Positions 17,823 to 26,703 are shown, numbered from the stretch's first letter. The stretch: 42,236 bases of DNA from Rhodocyclaceae bacterium (GCA_024709955.1 JANJVS010000008.1:1-42236); one strand, 5' to 3'. Notes: generated by a model from the letters alone, not told the origin. Translations and numbers: made by a program.

Positions 17823-18162
17823 GGCCGACGTCGCGGTAGCGGCGCATGCGGCCGCCAACCGCACCGAGCTGGCAGGCCGGCTGCTGGAGCGGGGCAGTCT
17901 GCGATACACCCCGGCGGGCGTTCCGGTCATCGAATTCCGGATCGACCACGCCTCGGAGCAGATCGAAGCCGAGCTTCCGCGCCGAGTCGAATGCGAGCTC
18001 GCCTGCGTGGCGCTCGGCACGACGGCCCTGCTGCTCAAGGAGGCGCAACCCGGCACGGAGCTCACGGCGCGCGGCTTCCTCGCCGCGCGCAGCCTGAAGC
18101 AGCGGACGCCAGTGCTGCACGTGACCATGGTCGAGTTCGCCGAACGAATTAGTGAAGATTGA
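17812..18162 (+). CDS. priB: Primosomal replication protein N (PriB); non-canonical start
   Basis: Open frame ...[102 protein letters not shown], in the conserved S6-PriB-S18-L9 position; no in-frame ATG/GTG/TTG. The start given is a candidate CTG preceded by GAGGAGG. Confidence 0.8.
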   Translation: MPLEADVAVAAHAAANRTELAGRLLERGSLRYTPAGVPVIEFRIDHASEQIEAELPRRVECELACVALGTTALLLKEAQPGTELTARGFLAARSLKQRTPVLHVTMVEFAERISED

Positions 18163-18177
18163 GAAAAGGATTCTGAA

Positions 18178-18450
18178 ATGGCTTTCAAGCCCAGCACCAA
18201 AAAGAAGGATGATCGCAACAAGAGCCGCAACCTGTTCAAGCGGCGCAAGTTCTGCCGCTTCTCCGCCGAGAAGATCGAGCAGGTCGATTACAAGGACGTG
18301 GACCTGCTGCGCGACTTCATCACCGAGAACGGCAAGGTGATGCCGGCGCGCATCACCGGCACCAAGACCCGCTACCAGCGCCAGCTGTCGACCGCCATCA
18401 AGCGGGCGCGCTTCCTGGCCCTGCTGCCCTACACCGACCTGCACCAGTGA
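18178..18450 (+). CDS. rpsR: 30S ribosomal protein S18
   Basis: [68 protein letters not shown]. Confidence 0.98.
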   Translation: MAFKPSTKKKDDRNKSRNLFKRRKFCRFSAEKIEQVDYKDVDLLRDFITENGKVMPARITGTKTRYQRQLSTAIKRARFLALLPYTDLHQ

Positions 18451-18464
18451 ACGAGGAGTAAACC

Positions 18465-18911
18465 ATGCAAGTGATTCTGATGGACAAGGTGGTCAACCTC
18501 GGCAATCTCGGCGACGTCGTCAAGGTCAAGGAAGGCTATGCCCGCAATTACCTGATCCCGAAGGGCTTCGCGAAGCGCGCGACCGCCGAGAACATGAAGG
18601 TGTTCGAGGCACGGCGCGCCGAGCTGGAGCGCATCGCCGCCGAGAAGCTGGCCGCCGCCCAGGCCAAGGCCGCCAAGCTGGAAGGCCTCAAGCTGGAAAT
18701 CGCCCGCAAGGCCGGCGTCGATGGCCGCCTGTTCGGTTCCGTGAGCCCGGCCGACGTGGCCGAGATGCTGACCGCCCAGGGCATCGAGGTCGAGAAGAGC
18801 GCCGTGCGCATGCCCGATCTCATCAAGACCATCGGCGACTTCCCGCTGGAGGTTGCGCTGCACCCCGACGTCGTGGCGAGCATCAGCATCGCCGTGGTCG
18901 GCGAGCAGTAA
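18465..18911 (+). CDS. rplI: 50S ribosomal protein L9
   Basis: [40 protein letters not shown]. Confidence 0.98.
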   Translation: MQVILMDKVVNLGNLGDVVKVKEGYARNYLIPKGFAKRATAENMKVFEARRAELERIAAEKLAAAQAKAAKLEGLKLEIARKAGVDGRLFGSVSPADVAEMLTAQGIEVEKSAVRMPDLIKTIGDFPLEVALHPDVVASISIAVVGEQ

Positions 18912-18930
18912 GACCGCGCGCATCATACGC

Positions 18931-18955
18931 AGGGGGCCGCCGCGGGCGGCCCCCT
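18931..18955 (+). terminator. Intrinsic-terminator-like hairpin after rplI
   Basis: AGGGGGCCGCC-GCG-GGCGGCCCCCT, perfect 11-bp stem followed by GTCGTTT. Confidence 0.7.
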
Positions 18956-18977
18956 GTCGTTTACGCGCGGCGGCGCG

Positions 18978-19030
18978 AAATGCACGGTCTTTCCACATCA
19001 TTTCCACCGCATATCCACAGCTTGTTCACT
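18978..19030 (+). promoter_or_regulatory. 11-bp-phased array of DnaA-box-like 9-mers upstream of dnaB
   Basis: AAATGCACG, CTTTCCACA, ATTTCCACC, ATATCCACA, TTGTTCACT start at 18978, 18989, 19000, 19011, 19022; all share a TNCAC core. Confidence 0.5.
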
Positions 19031-19092
19031 TCCCCCCGCAGGGGGCTCGCGAGTAGACTCGCGGGCTGCATGCATGGCATGAGGAGATCACG

Positions 19093-20496
19093 ATGGCCCA
19101 GGCGCAAGCCGCACAACCCTATTCTTCCGCATATGGGGATCCCCAAGTTGCTGCGCTCAAGCTGCCGCCGCATTCGATCGAGGCGGAGCAGTCGCTGATC
19201 GGCGGCCTGCTGCTCGACAACCAGGCCTGGGACCGCATCGCCGACCTGGTCAACGAGGCCGACTTCTACCGCGACGACCACCGCCGCATCTTCGCCCATA
19301 TCCGCAAGCTGATCGAGACCGGACGTCCGGCCGACGTGGTGACGGTGTTCGAGTCGATCGAGCACGCCAACCAGGCCGACCAGACCGGCGGCCTCGCCTA
19401 CCTGGGCGAGATCGCCAACGCCACGCCTTCGGCCGCCAATATCCGCCGCTACGCCGAGATCGTGCGCGAGCGCGCCGTGCTGCGCCGGCTGGTGACGGTC
19501 GGCGACGAGATCGCCGGATCCGCGCTGAATCCGGCCGGACGCGACGTCAAGACCCTGCTCGACGCCGCCGAGCAGAAGGTGTTCGAGATCGCCGAGGCGG
19601 GCAACCGCTCGGTGCAGGGTTTCCGGGCGATCACGCCGCTGCTCGGCGACGTCGTCGAGCGCATCGAGGTGCTCTACAACCGCGAGAATCCCTCGGACAT
19701 CACCGGCACCGCCACGGGCTTCCACGACCTCGACAAGATGACCTCCGGCCTCCAGCCGGGCGACATGATCGTCGTTGCCGGCCGCCCGTCGATGGGCAAG
19801 ACCGCCTTCGCCCTCAATATCGCCGAGTTCGTCGGCATGGAACTGCGGAAGCCGGTGGCGATCTTCAGTCTGGAAATGTCGGGGCCGCAGCTGGCCATGC
19901 GTATCCTGTCCTCCGCCGGCCGGCTCAACCAGACCAACATCCGCACCGGCAAGCTCAGCGACGAGGACTGGGAGAAGATGTCGATGGCCCTCGGCAAGTT
20001 GCACGAGGCGCCGATCCATATCGACGAGACCGGCGCGATCAATGCCTCCGACCTGCGCGCGCGCGCGCGCCGCCTGCACCGCCAGTGCGGCCAGCTCGGC
20101 CTGATCGTCATCGACTATCTGCAGCTGATGACCTCGGTGAAGGACAACGAGAACCGCGCCACGGAAATCTCCGAGATCTCGCGCTCGATCAAGGCGCTCG
20201 CCAAGGAGCTGCAGGTGCCGGTGATCGCGCTCTCCCAGCTTTCCCGCAAGGTCGAGGAGCGCAACGACAAGCGCCCGCTGATGTCCGACCTGCGCGAATC
20301 GGGCGCCATCGAGCAGGACGCCGACATCATCCTGATGATGTACCGCGAGGAGTACTACAAGCCCGACACCACTGAGAAAGGCATCGCCGAAGTCATCGTC
20401 GGCAAGCACCGCAATGGCCCGACCGGCACCGTCAAGCTGACCTTCCTCGGCGAATACACCCGCTTCGAAAACTTCGCATCGCCCGGCTCGTATTGA
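19093..20496 (+). CDS. dnaB: Replicative DNA helicase DnaB
   Basis: 467 aa; LPPHSIEAEQSLIGGLLLDN, VVAGRPSMGKTAFALNIAE, IVIDYLQLM, LSQLSRKVEERNDKRPLMSDLRESGAIEQDADIILMMYREEYY. Confidence 0.98.
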   Translation: MAQAQAAQPYSSAYGDPQVAALKLPPHSIEAEQSLIGGLLLDNQAWDRIADLVNEADFYRDDHRRIFAHIRKLIETGRPADVVTVFESIEHANQADQTGGLAYLGEIANATPSAANIRRYAEIVRERAVLRRLVTVGDEIAGSALNPAGRDVKTLLDAAEQKVFEIAEAGNRSVQGFRAITPLLGDVVERIEVLYNRENPSDITGTATGFHDLDKMTSGLQPGDMIVVAGRPSMGKTAFALNIAEFVGMELRKPVAIFSLEMSGPQLAMRILSSAGRLNQTNIRTGKLSDEDWEKMSMALGKLHEAPIHIDETGAINASDLRARARRLHRQCGQLGLIVIDYLQLMTSVKDNENRATEISEISRSIKALAKELQVPVIALSQLSRKVEERNDKRPLMSDLRESGAIEQDADIILMMYREEYYKPDTTEKGIAEVIVGKHRNGPTGTVKLTFLGEYTRFENFASPGSY

Positions 20497-20599
20497 GCCG
20501 GGCGATGCGAAGTTTCGGCGCAGGCTAACTTCGCGTAGCGAAGTTAAGCGCCCGCAGGGCGCGGCCGAAGCCCAAACACCCAAGTCCGGCTCGTATTGA
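20469..20599. repeat. Structured insertion-like element at the dnaB 3' end
   Basis: 21-bp inverted repeat around the dnaB stop (20469-20489 / 20495-20515), hairpin TAACTTCGC-GTA-GCGAAGTTA (20526-20546), hairpin GCGCCC-GCA-GGGCGC (20548-20562), and a 14-bp direct repeat CCGGCTCGTATTGA at 20483-20496 and 20586-20599. Confidence 0.75.
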
Positions 20600-20603
20600 T
20601 TCT

Positions 20604-20630
20604 TGAAAAGTCGGCGCCGGCGGGACGGTG
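20604..20630. repeat. 27-bp dispersed intergenic repeat, copy 2
   Basis: TGAAAAGTCGGCGCCGGCGGGACGGTG, identical to 13068-13094. Confidence 0.7.
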
Positions 20631-20652
20631 CGGATGTCCCGTCGCCGGTCGC

Positions 20653-22086
20653 CTACAGCACCTCGGCGGCGTGGTCGGCCAGCCGCGAGCGCTCGCCGCG
20701 CTGCAGCGTGATGTGGCCGGAGTGCGGCCAGCCCTTGAAGCGGTCCACCACGTAGGTCAGGCCCGAGGAGCCCTCGGTCAGGTAGGGGGTGTCGATCTGC
20801 GCGATGTTGCCGAGGCAGACCACCTTGGTGCCCGGACCGGCGCGCGTGATCAGGGTCTTCATCTGCTTCGGCGTCAGGTTCTGCGCCTCGTCGATGATGA
20901 GGAACTTGTTGAGGAAGGTGCGGCCGCGCATGAAGTTGAGCGACTTGACCTTGATGCGGCTCCTGATCAGGTCCATGGTCGCCGCGCGGCCCCAGTCGCC
21001 GGCGTAGCCGCCGGATTTCTCGCTTTCCTCGGCCGGCTTGGTGAGCACGGCGAGGTGGTCCTCCAGCGCGCCCATCCAGGGCGTCATCTTCTCCTCCTCG
21101 GTGCCCGGCAGGAAGCCGATGTCCTCGCCGACCGGCACGGTGACGCGCGTGATGATGATCTCGGAGAAGCGCTTGTGTTCCAGGGTCTGCGTCAACGCCG
21201 CCGCCAGGGTCAGCAGCGTCTTGCCGGTGCCGGCCTGGCCGAGCAGGGTGACGAAATCGATCTCCGGGTTCATCAGCAGGTTGAGCGCGAAGTTCTGTTC
21301 GCGGTTGCGGGCCGTGATGCCCCAGACGGCATTCTTGGCGTGGCTGTAGTCGGTCAGGGTTTCCAATTCCGCCGTCCGTCCGGCACCGACTTTCACCCAG
21401 GCCTGCAGCGGCTGCGGGCCGTCCTGCCAGACGAATTCGTTTACCAGCAGGTCGGGGCAGAGGGGGCCGCGGACGCGGTAGTAGGTGCGGCCATCCTTCT
21501 TCCAGGATTCGAGGCCCTTGCCGTGGCTGTCCCAGAAGTCGGCGGGCAGTTCGCGGCTGCCGGTGTAGAGGAGGTCGGTATCCTCCAGCACCTTGTCGTT
21601 GAAGTAGTCCTGCGCGTCGAGGCCCAGCGCGCGGGCCTTGATGCGCATGTTGATGTCTTTGGTGACGAGGATCACCGGGCGCTTCGGGTGCAGTTCGTGC
21701 AGGTGCAGGGCGACCGCGATGATCTGGTTGTCGGCGCGCGAGGTGGGCAGCGAGGAGGGCAGCACACCGTTGATGGCGTCGGTCTGCAGGTAAAGGCGCC
21801 CGCTCGCCAGGCCGCGCGAGGGACCTGCCAGCTCGATGCCGTGCTTGATGGCCTCCTCGCTGCCGGAGACGATCTCGTCGAGCAGGCGGCTGGCCTGGCG
21901 CGCGTTGCGCGCGACCTCCGACATGCCCTTCTTGTTGGCGTCGAGTTCCTCCAGGGTCATCATCGGCACGTAGATGTCGTGTTCCTCGAAGCGGAACAGG
22001 CTGGTCGGGTCGTGCATCAGCACGTTGGTGTCGAGCACGAACAGCTTGGTCGGCTTGCTGGGCTTGGCGGAGCGCTTGGCGTTCAT
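20653..22086 (-). CDS. PIN-PhoH family ATPase/ribonuclease
   Basis: N-terminal PIN (LFVLDTNVLMHDPTSLFRFEEHDIYVPMMTLEELD); C-terminal PhoH P-loop LLGQAGTGKTLLTLAAAL and IIDEAQNLTPKQMKTLITRAG. Confidence 0.95.
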   Translation of the reverse strand: MNAKRSAKPSKPTKLFVLDTNVLMHDPTSLFRFEEHDIYVPMMTLEELDANKKGMSEVARNARQASRLLDEIVSGSEEAIKHGIELAGPSRGLASGRLYLQTDAINGVLPSSLPTSRADNQIIAVALHLHELHPKRPVILVTKDINMRIKARALGLDAQDYFNDKVLEDTDLLYTGSRELPADFWDSHGKGLESWKKDGRTYYRVRGPLCPDLLVNEFVWQDGPQPLQAWVKVGAGRTAELETLTDYSHAKNAVWGITARNREQNFALNLLMNPEIDFVTLLGQAGTGKTLLTLAAALTQTLEHKRFSEIIITRVTVPVGEDIGFLPGTEEEKMTPWMGALEDHLAVLTKPAEESEKSGGYAGDWGRAATMDLIRSRIKVKSLNFMRGRTFLNKFLIIDEAQNLTPKQMKTLITRAGPGTKVVCLGNIAQIDTPYLTEGSSGLTYVVDRFKGWPHSGHITLQRGERSRLADHAAEVL

Positions 22087-22116
22087 GGGATTCCGATCGA
22101 GGTGACGAGGTTCTGG

Positions 22117-22596
22117 TTACAGCGACTTGAGCGCGGCGAGCACCTCCGCCGCATGGCCGTCGGCCTTGACGCCGCGCCATTCGCGGGCGAGACGGCCGTC
22201 ACGGTCGATGAGGAAGGTGCTGCGTTCGATGCCCTTCACCTGTTTGCCGTACATGTTTTTCAGCTTGATGACATCGAAGAGGCGGCAGGCCGTCTCCTCG
22301 GCGTCGCTCAGTAGTTCGAAAGGCAGGCCCAGCTTGGTCTTGAAGTTCTCGTGCGACTTGATGCCGTCGCGCGAGACACCCCAGACGCTGCCGCCGGCCG
22401 CGGCGAATTCCGCGTGCAGGTCGCGGAACTGCTGCGCCTCGGTGGTGCAGCCGGGGGTGCTGTCCTTCGGATAGAAGTAGATCACCAAGGGCTTGCCGCG
22501 CTGCGCGGCAAGCTGGAAGGTCAGCCCGCCGGTGGCGGGCAGGGAAAAGTCGGGCACTTCGAGGCCGACGGCGGACGGGGCTGGGGAATTGCTCAT
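22117..22596 (-). CDS. bcp: Thioredoxin-dependent thiol peroxidase (Bcp/PrxQ)
   Basis: PDFSLPATGG, YFYPKDSTPGCTTEAQQFRD, GVSRDGIKSHENF; an alternative start lies at 22611. Confidence 0.94.
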   Translation of the reverse strand: MSNSPAPSAVGLEVPDFSLPATGGLTFQLAAQRGKPLVIYFYPKDSTPGCTTEAQQFRDLHAEFAAAGGSVWGVSRDGIKSHENFKTKLGLPFELLSDAEETACRLFDVIKLKNMYGKQVKGIERSTFLIDRDGRLAREWRGVKADGHAAEVLAALKSL

Positions 22597-23519
22597 GCGG
22601 GGCGTCTCCATGCAGACAGGAACTCGTCGCCTTGCAGCAGCAGGGTGCCGCTACGGCCCGGCACCTTGCCAACCACGATCTCATGCCGGGGCAGTTTATC
22701 CATGTCGAGCGCGGCGGCCAGGGACTGAATAGAGGTCACTTCGTACCCCTGTTCGCGCCAGCCGGTCAGCAGCTCCTCGACGGCCTCGGGATGCCGGACG
22801 ATGTCGGGGCCGGCGCGCAGGGTGAATACGTGGCCGGCAGGTGCCGGCGCCGCGGTCAGGGCCAGCAGTTTCGCGCGCACTGCCTGCGGGTCGGGACGCG
22901 GCCCATCGGCAAGTTCCTCGAGTGTCGGCAAGGTGGTGGGGATCTGCGGGCAGCGCACGATCTCGCCATGCCAGACCGGGACGAAGGGATGGCGGCCGCG
23001 CGTGTCGCTGGCGTAGGTGAAGCCGAGGCGCTGGGTCAGGCGCATGGCGTGGGGATTGGAACGCCAGGCCGGGGCGGCATGCAGTTTCGGCGGCGCGGCG
23101 AAAACCTGTTCGAAGGCGGCGATGGCCTGCTTGAGCTGGGTTGCGCTCCAGTCCGCACCGCCTAGTTCGGCTTGCATGGCCCAGGCCAGGCCGTCCCAAC
23201 CATGCACGCCCACCTCGAAACCGTCGTCGCGCGCCTGGCGCAGGATGTCCGCGCAGCGGCGGCCGACCCGGGGGGAGGGCAGCAGGCTGCCGTAAAACAG
23301 CGAGCGCAGGCCGAAATGGGCGCGCAGCGAGGCGTGCGCGGCGCGGCCATGCAGATGCGGGCGCCAGGGGTGGCCGAGGGCATGGCCGGAACGGTCGGGA
23401 CCGAGGGAAACGACGAAGCTGGCGCCGGCGCGATGGCGGCGCAGGATGTCGGTCAGCACCGGCACGGCTTCCAGGGCGGCGCGGTAGGTCGGGACATCGA
23501 TTTTCAGGGCGATGCGCAT
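22593..23519 (-). CDS. Polysaccharide deacetylase family protein (ArnD-like)
   Basis: MRIALKIDVPTYRAALEAVPVLTDILRRHRAGASFVVSLGPDRSGHAL; VGVHGWDGLAWAMQ; HEIVVGKVPGRSGTLLLQGDEF. Confidence 0.82.
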   Translation of the reverse strand: MRIALKIDVPTYRAALEAVPVLTDILRRHRAGASFVVSLGPDRSGHALGHPWRPHLHGRAAHASLRAHFGLRSLFYGSLLPSPRVGRRCADILRQARDDGFEVGVHGWDGLAWAMQAELGGADWSATQLKQAIAAFEQVFAAPPKLHAAPAWRSNPHAMRLTQRLGFTYASDTRGRHPFVPVWHGEIVRCPQIPTTLPTLEELADGPRPDPQAVRAKLLALTAAPAPAGHVFTLRAGPDIVRHPEAVEELLTGWREQGYEVTSIQSLAAALDMDKLPRHEIVVGKVPGRSGTLLLQGDEFLSAWRRPA

Positions 23520-23543
23520 GGGGAATGAATCGGTCGGGAGAAA

Positions 23544-24002
23544 TCAGGGGGCGCGGGCGGATTCGACGATCAGGGCGGCGGCGACCGCGCGTCCCTCCGC
23601 CAGGAGGATGTTATAGGTGCGGCAGGCGGCGCCGGTGTCCATGATTTCCACGCTGCGGCCAGCCTCGATCAGTGGGCGCAGCAGGGCAGCGGGAGGGAAG
23701 CGCTGGCGCCGGCCGGTGCCGAGCAGCAGCACGTCGCAAGGCAGGGCGGCCAGCGCCTCCAGATGCGGCAGCGCCAGGGCCGTGAAGTCGGCGGGTCCCC
23801 AGGTCTCGTCGATGCGATCGGGCAGCAGCAGGAGGCTGCGCTCCAGCATCCGGCCGTTGATGGCGACGTGCGCGTCACCGTAGGCGGTGATGCTGAAGCT
23901 GGCGGTGCTGCGCGTATCGGCGTGGAGTTTCAAGGGTGGAGAAGGCTGGGCGGACGGGGCGAATGCCTTGCCGCGACTGGGTTTCGATTTGCAGCGCGGC
24001 AT
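23544..24002 (-). CDS. Mth938-like (DUF498/NDUFAF3-type) domain protein
   Basis: LKLHADTRSTASFSITAYGDAHVAINGRMLERSLLLLPDRI...LLLGTGRRQRFP...VEIMDTGAACRTYNILLAEGRAVAAALI; true start may be TTG at 23933. Confidence 0.85.
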   Translation of the reverse strand: MPRCKSKPSRGKAFAPSAQPSPPLKLHADTRSTASFSITAYGDAHVAINGRMLERSLLLLPDRIDETWGPADFTALALPHLEALAALPCDVLLLGTGRRQRFPPAALLRPLIEAGRSVEIMDTGAACRTYNILLAEGRAVAAALIVESARAP

Positions 24003-24058
24003 GGCATTCGGTAGGATTATAACCTTTCACTTTTGCCGCCTCCGGGCCATCCATCGCC

Positions 24059-25285
24059 ATGCAACCCGTCACCAAGTCCGCCAAGCTCGCCAACGTCTGC
24101 TACGACATCCGCGGACCGGTGCTTGCCCGTGCGCGGCAGATGGAGGAGGAAGGCCACAAGATCATCAAGCTGAACATCGGCAACCTGGCGGCCTTCGGTT
24201 TCGACTCGCCGGAGGAGATCCAGCAGGACATGATCCGCAACCTGCCCAACGCGGCGGGCTATTCCGACTCCAAGGGCATCTTCTCGGCGCGCAAGGCGGT
24301 GATGCACTACACCCAGCAGAAGCACATCAAGGGCGTGGGCATCGAGGACATCTACATCGGCAACGGCGTCTCCGAGCTGATCGTCATGGCGATGAACGCG
24401 CTGCTCAACACCGGCGACGAGGTGCTGGTGCCGGCGCCCGACTATCCGCTGTGGACCGCCGCGGTGAGCCTCTCGGGCGGCACGCCGCGCCACTATTTGT
24501 GCGACGAGGGCGCCGGCTGGCTGCCCGACCTCGACGACATCCGCGCCAAGATCACGCCGCAGACGCGCGCCATCGTCATCATCAACCCGAACAACCCGAC
24601 CGGCGCGCTCTATCCGGACGACCTGCTCCGGGAGATCGTCGAGATCGCCCGCCAGAACGACCTGATCATCTACGCCGACGAGGTGTACGACAAGGTGCTC
24701 TACGACGGCGCGACCCACACCGCGATCGGTTCGCTGTCCGAGGACGTCCTGACCATCAGCTTCAACGGCCTGTCGAAGAACTACCGTTCCTGCGGCTACC
24801 GCGCCGGCTGGATGGTGGTCTCCGGAGACAAGAAGCATGCGAAGGACTACATCGAGGGCCTCGACATCCTCGCCTCGATGCGCCTGTGCGCCAACGTGCC
24901 CGGCCAGTGGGGCATCCAGACCGCCCTCGGCGGCTACCAGAGCATCGACGACCTGGTCGCCCCGACCGGCCGCATGTGCCGCCAGCGCGACATCGCCCAC
25001 GAACTGATCACCGCGATTCCCGGCGTCAGCTGCGTCAAGCCGAAGGCGACGCTCTACATGTTCCCGCGCCTCGACCCCAAGGTCTATCCGATCACCGACG
25101 ACCAGGAGTTCATCGCCGAACTGCTGACCGCCGAGAAGGTGTTGCTGGTGCAGGGCACGGGATTCAATTGGCCGCATCCCGACCATTTCCGCCTGGTTTT
25201 CCTGCCCCACGAGGACGACCTGCGCGAGGCCATCGGCCGCGTCGCGCGCTTCCTCGACGGCTATCGCAAGCGCCACGGCACCTGA
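24059..25285 (+). CDS. alaA: Alanine transaminase, AlaA-type PLP aminotransferase
   Basis: KSAKLANVCYDIRGPVLARARQMEEEGHKIIKLNIGN...GNGVSELIVMAMNALLNTGDEVLVPAPDYPLWTAAVSLSGG...INPNNPTGAL; closely resembles E. coli AlaA. Confidence 0.92.
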   Translation: MQPVTKSAKLANVCYDIRGPVLARARQMEEEGHKIIKLNIGNLAAFGFDSPEEIQQDMIRNLPNAAGYSDSKGIFSARKAVMHYTQQKHIKGVGIEDIYIGNGVSELIVMAMNALLNTGDEVLVPAPDYPLWTAAVSLSGGTPRHYLCDEGAGWLPDLDDIRAKITPQTRAIVIINPNNPTGALYPDDLLREIVEIARQNDLIIYADEVYDKVLYDGATHTAIGSLSEDVLTISFNGLSKNYRSCGYRAGWMVVSGDKKHAKDYIEGLDILASMRLCANVPGQWGIQTALGGYQSIDDLVAPTGRMCRQRDIAHELITAIPGVSCVKPKATLYMFPRLDPKVYPITDDQEFIAELLTAEKVLLVQGTGFNWPHPDHFRLVFLPHEDDLREAIGRVARFLDGYRKRHGT

Positions 25286-25300
25286 TTCAAATTCAAATGC

Positions 25301-25382
25301 GCGAGGGGTCGGGAGTGAGGGGTGAGGAGCACCCCTGTGCTCCCAGCCTCTCGCTCCTCAGCCCTAACTCCTAACTCCTCAC
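25301..25382. repeat. Low-complexity GTGAGGGGTGAGGAG-type intergenic inverted repeat
   Basis: GAGGGGTCGGGAGTGAGGGGTGAGGAG ... CTCCTCAGCCCTAACTCCTAACTCCTCAC; central GGAGCAC-CCCT-GTGCTCC hairpin. Confidence 0.6.
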
Positions 25383-25389
25383 CGCACTT

Positions 25390-26700
25390 ATGAAACCCAT
25401 CAACGTAGGCTTGCTCGGCATCGGTACCGTCGGTGGCGGCACTTTCACCGTCCTTTCCCGCAACGAAGCCGAGATTACCCGCCGCGCCGGCCGGCCGATC
25501 CGCATCGTCCAGGTGGCCGACAAGAACCTCGAACTGGCGAAACAGGTCGCCGGCGGCAAGGTCGCCGTGACCGACGACGCCTTCGCCGTGGTGAGCAACC
25601 CGGAGATCGACATCGTCGTCGAACTGATCGGCGGTTACGGCGTGGCCAAGGATCTGGTGCTCAAGGCCATCGAGAACGGCAAGCACGTGGTCACCGCCAA
25701 CAAGGCGCTGCTCGCCGTGCATGGCAACGAGATCTTCGCCGCCGCTCAGCAGAAGGGCGTGATGGTCGGCTTCGAGGCCGCGGTCGCCGGCGGCATCCCG
25801 ATCATCAAGGCCTTGCGCGAGGGCCTGGCGGCCAACCGCATCCAGTGGCTCGCCGGCATCATCAACGGCACCACCAACTTCATCCTCTCCGAGATGCGCG
25901 ACAAGGGCCTGTCCTTCGACGCCGTGCTCAAGGAGGCGCAGCGCCTGGGCTATGCCGAGGCCGACCCGACCTTCGACATCGAGGGCATCGACGCCGCGCA
26001 CAAGCTCCGCATCATGGCCGCGATCGCCTTCGGCATTCCGATGCAGTTCGACAAGGCCTACGTCGAAGGCATCAGCAAGCTCGAGGCCGCCGACATCAAG
26101 TACGCCGAACAGCTCGGCTACCGCATCAAGCTGCTCGGCATCACGCGGCGCAAGGAGGCCGGCGTCGAGCTGCGCGTGCATCCGACCCTGATCCCGGCCA
26201 AGCGCCTGATCGCCAACGTCGAGGGCGCGATGAACGCCGTGCTGGTGCAGGCCGACGCCGTCGGCGCCACGCTCTACTACGGCAAGGGCGCCGGCGCCGA
26301 GCCGACCGCTTCCGCCGTGATCGCCGACCTGGTTGAGGTCACCCGTCTGCATACCGCCGATCCGCAGAACCGCGTGCCGCACCTGGCGTTCCAGCCCGAC
26401 CGCCTGTCGGACGTGCCGGTGCTGCCGATGGCCGAGGTCGAGACCGCCTACTACCTGCGCATGCGCGTGCAGGACAAGCCTGGCGTGCTCGCCGACATCA
26501 CGCGCATCCTCGCCGACAGCCAGATCTCGATCGACGCCATGATCCAGAAGGAACCGGCGGAGGGCGAGGGCGAAACCGACATCATCATCCTCACCCACGT
26601 CTGCAAGGAATCCGCCGCGAACACCGTGATCGGCAAGATCGAGGCGCTCGCCGCCGTGCTCGGCAAGGTGACGCGCATCCGCCTGGAAGAGCTGCAGTGA
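25390..26700 (+). CDS. hom: Homoserine dehydrogenase
   Basis: INVGLLGIGTVGGGTFTVLSRN; TANKALLAVHG; GIINGTTNFILSEM; C-terminal ACT domain. Confidence 0.97.
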   Translation: MKPINVGLLGIGTVGGGTFTVLSRNEAEITRRAGRPIRIVQVADKNLELAKQVAGGKVAVTDDAFAVVSNPEIDIVVELIGGYGVAKDLVLKAIENGKHVVTANKALLAVHGNEIFAAAQQKGVMVGFEAAVAGGIPIIKALREGLAANRIQWLAGIINGTTNFILSEMRDKGLSFDAVLKEAQRLGYAEADPTFDIEGIDAAHKLRIMAAIAFGIPMQFDKAYVEGISKLEAADIKYAEQLGYRIKLLGITRRKEAGVELRVHPTLIPAKRLIANVEGAMNAVLVQADAVGATLYYGKGAGAEPTASAVIADLVEVTRLHTADPQNRVPHLAFQPDRLSDVPVLPMAEVETAYYLRMRVQDKPGVLADITRILADSQISIDAMIQKEPAEGEGETDIIILTHVCKESAANTVIGKIEALAAVLGKVTRIRLEELQ

Positions 26701-26703
26701 ACC

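Noticed and set aside
17846-18097. [19 protein letters not shown]... in the rpsF-rpsR gap
   Set aside because: Wrong frame; the priB-homologous protein is in the neighbouring frame without a standard start codon.
22593-24002. Deacetylase plus Mth938-like genes as part of a novel lipid A modification cluster
   Set aside because: No other arn genes are nearby and the neighbours are housekeeping; sequence alone does not support a cluster.
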